Positions 58,181 through 64,000 of a stretch of 64,000 bases of DNA are shown here, one piece after another. The notes below the pieces were generated by a model, which saw only the letters and a list, made by a program, of their open reading frames with translations, ran no database searches and was not told the DNA's origin. Every line of letters begins with the position of its first letter. Position 1 is the stretch's first letter. The stretch lies in contig CADADE010000004.1 of the NCBI GenBank assembly GCA_902786615.1, forward strand, positions 11,380-75,379, written 5' to 3'. This DNA is from Oscillospiraceae bacterium. GTDB taxonomy: Bacteria > Bacillota_A > Clostridia > Oscillospirales > Oscillospiraceae. The position numbers and the translations under genes are program-made.

Positions 58181-59125
58181 ATGAAAAAGCTTTTTGCCAT
58201 GCTTCTCGCGCTGTCCCTGCTGCTCAGTCTCTCCGCTGGCTTCACCGCCTCCGCCGAGGGACTCGCATCCGGCATTGAGGCGCTCTTTACCGGAGAGGAA
58301 AAGGTCTTTGATCCCAACCTCGTCGGCGCATGGGTCCTGGATAAGTCCGAGAAGACCGACGGCGCTTCCAATGAGCTGCTGGAAAATCTCTTCACGGATC
58401 TCTTCTTCCTGCCCGACGGCAGCTTCTCCAGCGCCGTGCTGCCCTTCCCCTATGTCGCGGCCATGGGCCAGCGCGCCCCGAAGGCCAGCACCGCCGACGG
58501 CGCCATCGTCCTCTACGACGCGCTGAACGAGTCTCTTGGCGACGCGGTCTACTCCCTCGTTTCGATCCTCCCGGAGTCCTACAAGGAATACGTGACCGAG
58601 CTCGGCAACATCTCGGAGCTGCGCATCACCTACGAGTTCTTCGATATTCCCGAAGGTGGGAACGACGACGTTCACCCGCGCAACGACATTGAGTCCACGC
58701 TCTTCAAGCAGAGCGACAAGGACGGCATGAAGATCCACGTCACGGCCATCATCGCCGAGGACGGCCTCAACCGCAAGGCCTTTGACGCCACCGGCAGCTT
58801 CCACAAGACCATCAACGAAAGCTTCATGCTGGCCTATCTGACCGGCTACTGGACCGACAGCAACAACAATTCCTGGACCTTCGGCTTCGGTGAGAAGGAC
58901 GGCGATCCCTACTTCCAGTATTCCGCGATGCTCGCAAACGGCGAGTACCAGGAAAGCCAGCCCGACGAGAGCCCCTGGGTCCACTCCGCGGGCGACAGCA
59001 TCTACGGCAGCTTTGAGCCCTATTTTGAGGGAGCAAGCGCCGTCTACAAGATCACTAATATCACCGCGGATACCATGACCATGCGCGACTCGGTCGGTGA
59101 GATCACCATGACCCGCAGCTGGTAA
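58181..59125 (+). CDS. exported protein of unknown function inside the V-ATPase operon
   Basis: A 314-residue protein with a signal peptide (KKLFAMLLALSLLLSLSAG) and a beta-rich mature part containing LVGAWVLDKSEKTDG near its start and SFHKTINESFMLAYLTGYW in the middle, with a lipocalin-like feel but no recognised family. ATG 58181 follows GAAAGGA. It lies between atpI and atpK, 39 bases after the former and 46 before the latter, a position where V-ATPase operons normally have no extra gene. It could be a newly inserted surface or accessory protein. Confidence 0.7.
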   Translation: MKKLFAMLLALSLLLSLSAGFTASAEGLASGIEALFTGEEKVFDPNLVGAWVLDKSEKTDGASNELLENLFTDLFFLPDGSFSSAVLPFPYVAAMGQRAPKASTADGAIVLYDALNESLGDAVYSLVSILPESYKEYVTELGNISELRITYEFFDIPEGGNDDVHPRNDIESTLFKQSDKDGMKIHVTAIIAEDGLNRKAFDATGSFHKTINESFMLAYLTGYWTDSNNNSWTFGFGEKDGDPYFQYSAMLANGEYQESQPDESPWVHSAGDSIYGSFEPYFEGASAVYKITNITADTMTMRDSVGEITMTRSW

Positions 59126-59147
59126 GCATTTTCTGTAATCTATATAA

Positions 59148-59642
<495 letters not shown>

Positions 59643-59661
59643 TCGGGCGATAGGAGAAGCT

Positions 59662-60249
59662 ATGAAGGGCACGGAAAAAATCATCGCACATATCCAGGCC
59701 GACGCCGACGCCCAGGCCGCTGAGATCCTCGCCGAGGCGGAAGCCAAAAGCGCCGCGATCCGCGAGACCTACGAGCAGAAGGCGAAGCAGGCCTATGCCG
59801 AGAGAATCCGCGCCGGCGTCAAGGAGAACCAGGATCGGCTCGACAGCATGGAGCGCCTGGCCAAGATGGAAAGCCGCAAGGCCATCCTGGCTCTCAAGCA
59901 GGACATGGTCGCCAAAAGCTTTGACCGCGCGGTCGATCGGCTCGTCGCGCTGCCCGAGTCGCAGTACGTCGCGCTGCTGACAAAGCTTGCCGTAAAGGCC
60001 AGCGTCACCCATGACGAGGAGATCGTGCTCAACGCCCGCGACAAAAAGGCAGTGGGCGACAAGCTCGTCAAGGCCGCGAACGAGAAGCTCGGCGGCGGTC
60101 GCCTTCGCCTTGCCGGGGAGACCGGCAGCTTCAAGGGCGGACTCATCCTGCGCCGCGGGAGCATCGAGGCCAACTGTACGGCGGAGCTGCTGGTAGACCT
60201 CTGCCGCGAGGAAATGGCCGCAGAGCTTGCCGGCGTTCTCTTCGGCTGA
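59662..60249 (+). CDS. atpE: V-type ATPase subunit E
   Basis: A 195-residue peripheral stalk subunit: an N-terminal coiled coil (ADADAQAAEILAEAEAKSAA onward) and a C-terminal globular part with RLAGETGSFKGGLILRRG, the characteristic vATP-synt_E ending. ATG 59662 follows TAGGAGAAG. It pairs with the G/H-like subunit. Confidence 0.9.
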   Translation: MKGTEKIIAHIQADADAQAAEILAEAEAKSAAIRETYEQKAKQAYAERIRAGVKENQDRLDSMERLAKMESRKAILALKQDMVAKSFDRAVDRLVALPESQYVALLTKLAVKASVTHDEEIVLNARDKKAVGDKLVKAANEKLGGGRLRLAGETGSFKGGLILRRGSIEANCTAELLVDLCREEMAAELAGVLFG

Positions 60250-60277
60250 TGGATTCCCAACCAGGGGAGGGAAGAAA

Positions 60278-61270
60278 TTGTCAACGAAAAAAGAAGCGTA
60301 TCTGTGCCTGTCGGCCATGCTGCGCGCGCGGGAGCCGAAGCTCCTGAACGACGAGCGGGCCGGGCGCATGCTGGACGCCGCCTCCTTTGAGGACGCCGCC
60401 AAGCTCCTGACGGACTGCGGATACCCCGACATGTCCGGATTCACCGCGGCGGAGGTGGAGCAAACGCTTGCCGAACGCCGCTCGGAAATTTTCGAGGAGC
60501 TGGGCAGGCTCTCCCCCGACAAGGAGCTGGCCGACGTCTTCAAACTCAAATACGATTATCACAACGCCAAAGCCATCATCAAGGCCGAGGCCGTGGGCAG
60601 CGACCCCAAGCGCCTGCTGTCCGACGCCGGCCGCGTCAAAAGCGGGGAGCTGCTGGAGCTCTACAACGAGCAGCGCTGGAGCCGTATGCCCGCGGCGCTG
60701 GGCAAGGCCATGGCGGAGGCGAAGGCCGTGCTCGCCAGGACGGCCAACCCCCAGCTCTCGGACTTTGTGCTGGACAAGGCAACCTTTGACGAGCTCAGGG
60801 CGCTGGCCGACAAGCTCGACAACGCCTTTCTCCGGGGCTATGCCGCGGCGCTGGCCGACAGCGCCAATCTCAAGAGCGCCGTGAGGACCCTGCGCATGGG
60901 CAAGAACCAGGACTTTCTCGCGGAGGTGCTGGTAGACGGCGGCGAGATCGAAGCGCGCCGCGTCATCGCCGCGGCGGACAAGGAGGGTCTTGCGGCTCTC
61001 TACGCCCACACCGCGCTCGAAAAAGCCGCGCAGCTCGGGGCAGAGGCGCTCTCCGGCGGCAGCATGACCGCCTTTGAGCGTGCCTGCGACAACGCCGTGA
61101 ACGCCTACCTGCGCTCGGCAAAGCTCGTGAGCTACGGCCCCGAGGCCGTGATTGCCTACCTCGCCGCGATCGAGGGGGAGGTTCAGGCGGTGCGCATGAT
61201 TCTGACGGGCAGACTTGCCGGCGTGAAGCCGCAGGTCATCCGGGAAAGGCTGCGTGATCTGTATGCTTAA
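60278..61270 (+). CDS. atpC: V-type ATPase subunit C
   Basis: A 330-residue all-helical subunit linking the rotor ring to the central shaft (family of archaeal subunit C/eukaryotic d), with AYLCLSAMLRARE at the start, DVFKLKYDYHNAKAIIKAEA and PEAVIAYLAAIEGEVQAVRM. The start is TTG 60278, after GGGGAGGGAAG. Its end overlaps atpF by eight bases. Confidence 0.88.
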   Translation: MSTKKEAYLCLSAMLRAREPKLLNDERAGRMLDAASFEDAAKLLTDCGYPDMSGFTAAEVEQTLAERRSEIFEELGRLSPDKELADVFKLKYDYHNAKAIIKAEAVGSDPKRLLSDAGRVKSGELLELYNEQRWSRMPAALGKAMAEAKAVLARTANPQLSDFVLDKATFDELRALADKLDNAFLRGYAAALADSANLKSAVRTLRMGKNQDFLAEVLVDGGEIEARRVIAAADKEGLAALYAHTALEKAAQLGAEALSGGSMTAFERACDNAVNAYLRSAKLVSYGPEAVIAYLAAIEGEVQAVRMILTGRLAGVKPQVIRERLRDLYA

Positions 61271-61586
61271 AATTGCAGTCATCGGCGGCAGGGACACGGT
61301 CATGGGCTTCAAGGCCCTGGGACTGGGCGCCTTCCCCGCCGAAAGCTCGGCCGAGGCCACCAAGATCCTCCGTCAGCTCACCCGCGAGAGCGAGGAGGAG
61401 TACGCCATCATTTACATCGAGGAAAACCTCGCCGCCGAGATGCAGAACGAGATCGCCAAATTCAAGGACAGCCCCAGCCCCGCCATCATCCTGATCCCGG
61501 GCCGCGAGGGCAGCATCGGTCTCGGCCTGCAGGCCCTGCACGACGCGGTGGAACGCGCCGTCGGCACCAACATTCTGGGAGACTAA
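61263..61586 (+). CDS. atpF: V-type ATPase subunit F
   Basis: A 107-residue central shaft subunit with the Rossmann-like fold start KIAVIGGRDTVMGFKALG and YAIIYIEENLAAEM, ILIPGREGSIG. It overlaps atpC by eight bases. No separate promoter is visible. Confidence 0.9.
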   Translation: MLKIAVIGGRDTVMGFKALGLGAFPAESSAEATKILRQLTRESEEEYAIIYIEENLAAEMQNEIAKFKDSPSPAIILIPGREGSIGLGLQALHDAVERAVGTNILGD

Positions 61587-61649
61587 GCCTCCCTCGCATA
61601 CAAAATTCCCGCTCTCGCCTATCGGGTGCAGAGCGGAAGGAGGAAAGTA

Positions 61650-63293
61650 ATGAGCGGAACAATTACCAAGGTATCCGGACCGCTTGTCGTGGCCGAGGGC
61701 CTGGCGGACGCCAACGTCTCCGACGTTGTAGGTCTATGAGGAGACCTCCGGCCTGGGCCCCGGCGCTGTGGTCGTCACCACCGGTATGCCCATGTCCGTC
61801 GAGCTCGGACCCGGCATGCTGGATAATATCTACGACGGCATTCAGCGCCCGCTGCCCGAGATGCGCGCCCTCACCGGCGACTGCATCACGAGGGGCACCG
61901 ACGTGCCCGCGCTGAACCGGCAGAAAAAGTGGGAGTTTGTCCCCGTGGCCAAGCCCGGCGACAAGGTCGGCCCCGGCGACGTGCTCGGCACCGTCCAGGA
62001 GACCAGCGCCATTCTCCACAAGATCATGGTTCCCAACGGCGTCTCCGGCGAGGTGAGCTGGGTCATCAAGCAGGGCTCCTACACTGTGGACGAGGTTGTG
62101 GCCAAGGTCAAGACCGACAAGGGTGAAAAGGCCCTCACCATGGTGCAGCGCTGGCCCGTGCGTATCCAGCGCCCCTACCAGAGAAAGTACGTCCCCGCGC
62201 GGCCCATGAACTCCGGCCAGCGCATCATCGACACCCTCTTCCCCATCGCCAAGGGCGGCACCGCGGCTGTCCCCGGCCCCTTCGGCTCCGGCAAGACCGT
62301 CGTGCAGCACCAGCTGGCCAAGACGTTCTGATGGAGTTCCCGGAACTCAAAGACCCCAGAAACGGCGAGCCGCTGATGAAGCGCACCGTCCTGATCGCGA
62401 ACACCTCCGACATGCCCGTGGCGGCGCGTGAGGCGTCCATCTACACCGGTATCACCATCGCCGAGTACTTCCGCGACATGGGCTACGATGTGGCGGTCCT
62501 GGCCGACTCCACCTCCCGCTGGGCCGAGGCTCTGCGTGAGATGTCCGGCCGTCTGGAAGAGATGCCCGGCGAAGAGGGCTACCCCGCCTACCTCGCCTCC
62601 CGTCTCGCCCAGTTCTACGAGCGCGCCGGCGTCGTGCAGTGCATGGGCCAGGATGAGCGCCGCGGCTCCGTCACCGCCATCGGCGCCGTTTCGCCTCCGG
62701 GCGGCGATATTTCCGAGCCTGTCTCCCAGGCCACCATGCGCATCGTCAAGGTGTTCTGGGCGCTGGACTCCAGCCTCGCCTACGCCCGCCACTTCCCCGC
62801 CATCAACTGGCTGACCTCCTACTCGCTGTACATGGACACCCTCAGAGGCTGGTACACCGAGCAGTTCGGCCCCAAGTACATGCAGAACCGTGAGAAGGCC
62901 ATGCACATCCTCCAGGAGGAGAGCGAGCTGCAGGAGATCGTGCGTCTGGTCGGCCAGGACTCCCTGAGCCCCAACGACCGCCTCACCATGGAGACCGCCA
63001 AGATGATCCGCGAGGACTTCCTGCAGCAGAACGCCTTTGTGGACGAGGACGCCTTCTCCTCCTATGCCAAGCAGTACAGGCTGCTGGACATGGTGCTGGA
63101 GTACGACCTGGCCTGCCGCGAGGCGCTGGACAAGCACGCCGACATTGAAGGCCTCTTCGCCATTGACGCCCGCGAGAAAATCGGCCGCGCCAAGATGGCC
63201 GCAGCCGACAGCTTCGGCGCCGACTATGACGCCATTATCGCCGAGATGAGACAGCAGATCGAGGCCGTTGTCGCCGGAGGTGAGGAAGAATGA
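61650..63293 (+). pseudogene. atpA: V-type ATPase catalytic subunit A, with two internal deletions
   Basis: The catalytic ATP-hydrolysing or -making subunit. ATG 61650 follows AGGAGG; the frame opens MSGTITKVSGPLVVAEGL and stops at TGA 61737 after SDVV. Sequence resumes in another frame with VYEETSGLGPG. Family members have about 22 more residues between, so about 65 bases are missing. It continues through Walker [17 protein letters not shown] and breaks again at 62322, where about 20 residues (WxDxDxVVYxGCGERGNEMT region) are absent. Then it resumes as [11 protein letters not shown] and runs on, with [14 protein letters not shown], to the stop at 63293. Without repair this could not be a working subunit. 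The last four bases overlap atpB (ATGA). Confidence 0.8.
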
Positions 63294-64000
63294 TCAAAGA
63301 ATATAAAACCATCCGTGAGATCGCAAGCCCCCTGATGGTGGTCGAAAACGTCGAGGGCGTCACCTATGACGAGCTGGGCGAGATCGAGCTGCCGAACGGG
63401 GAGCTCAGGCGTTGCAAGGTGCTGGAGGTCGAGGGCAACCGCGCCGTCGTACAGCTCTTTGAATCCGCCCAGGGCATCAACCTGGCCGAGTCCAAGGTCC
63501 GCTTCCTCGGCCATCCCCAGCAGCTCGCCGTGAGCGAGGATATGCTGGGCCGCGTCTTCAACGGCATGGGCCAGCCCATCGACGGCGGCCCCGCCATCCT
63601 GGCCGACGCCCACATGGACATCAACGGCCTGCCCATGAACCCCGCCGAACACCCTGGTGCGCGGCCAGAAGCTGCCGATCTTCTCCGGCTCCGGCCTGCC
63701 TCACGCGGCACTTGCGGCGCAGATCGCGCGTCAGGCCAAGGTGCTGGGCGACAACGAGGCCTTCGCCGTCGTCTTCGCCGCCATCGGCATCACCTTTGAG
63801 GAGTCCGAGTACTTCATCAACGACTTCCGCCGCACCGGCGCCATCGACCGCACCGTCGTCTTCTCCAACCTCGCCAACGACCCCGCGGTCGAGCGTATCG
63901 CCACCCCGCGCATGGCCCTGACCGCCGCCGAGTACCTGGCCTTCGAGAAGGACATGCACGTGCTGGTCATCCTGACCGACATCACCAACTACGCCGAGGC
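63290..64000 (+). pseudogene. atpB: V-type ATPase regulatory subunit B, with one internal deletion, partial
   Basis: The non-catalytic nucleotide-binding subunit, starting [20 protein letters not shown] at 63290 and overlapping atpA by four bases. After [10 protein letters not shown] (63646) about 20 residues are missing relative to the family (RDYPEEFIQTGISAIDHL region) and the frame shifts. The continuation [20 protein letters not shown] and [19 protein letters not shown] is normal and leaves the window still open. The lesion resembles the two in atpA. Confidence 0.8.

Overview
The window looks like a GC-rich, endospore-forming member of the Clostridia, most likely in or near the Oscillospiraceae (an inference from gene content and style, not a search). 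Support comes from spoIIR, ypeB and a SleB-type hydrolase, strong AGGAGG-type ribosome binding sites, sigma-A promoters with 16-18 bp spacers, a V-type ATPase operon, exported flavin reductases and an S-box riboswitch before metK. Between genes lie many copies of a multi-hairpin repeat.

Layout. 0-2.4 kb: end of a YihY protein, a short aspartokinase, a zinc-ribbon membrane protein and a NUDIX hydrolase. 2.7-6.4 kb: a heterodimeric ABC exporter. 6.4-7.5 kb: no long gene, but two compact transcription units. One has the architecture of a type I toxin-antitoxin locus (35-residue ORF plus convergent antisense RNA). The other is a 45-residue ORF carrying a (TTCG)n tract. 7.5-11 kb: a secreted repeat protein with a damaged 5' end, GtrA, a peptidoglycan endopeptidase and an acyl-ACP thioesterase. 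11-14.7 kb: a frameshifted CLC protein, an ORF-less group II intron and a cation/proton antiporter of lower GC. 15-23.5 kb: a large surface protein, a GH13 glucosidase, ispE, an acyltransferase, spoIIR and rsmE. 23.6-24 kb: a structured RNA candidate on the minus strand. 24-31.9 kb: an E2-like protein, an iron-dependent-type regulator, a HAD phosphatase, YifB, aspS, hisS and an MGS-like protein. 32-38.5 kb: U32 protease, maf, mreC, mreD and PBP2, all on the minus strand. 38.7-43.2 kb: helicase loading (dnaD, dnaI-like), ricT and holB. 43.3-48.7 kb: S-box and metK, a CsoR-type regulator, a 56-residue ORF, a phosphodiesterase, three small uncharacterised genes, a SleB-like protein and a LysR regulator. 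48.9-54.4 kb: a sodium/solute symporter and two exported flavoprotein reductases, the second behind a perfect consensus promoter. 54.5-55.7 kb: ypeB. 55.9-64 kb: the V-ATPase operon, entering the window end inside atpB.

The most interesting signals are these. (1) The type I toxin-antitoxin-like locus at 6479-6828, where both promoters, both terminators, the end-to-end mRNA pairing and a ribosome-binding-site hairpin can be read directly. (2) Several sporulation genes (spoIIR, ypeB, sleB-like, the peptidoglycan endopeptidase and a 56-residue ORF) in which a sigma-F/G-like -10 element sits in or at the loop of a hairpin whose 3' arm carries or overlaps the ribosome binding site. (3) A dispersed multi-hairpin repeat whose stems change in a compensated way. 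(4) A structured RNA of about 360 nt at 23.6-24.0 kb. (5) Several short deletions and frameshifts inside V-ATPase subunits and the CLC gene, which could be assembly errors or real decay.

All calls come from reading the sequence. No similarity search, folding or statistics were run.
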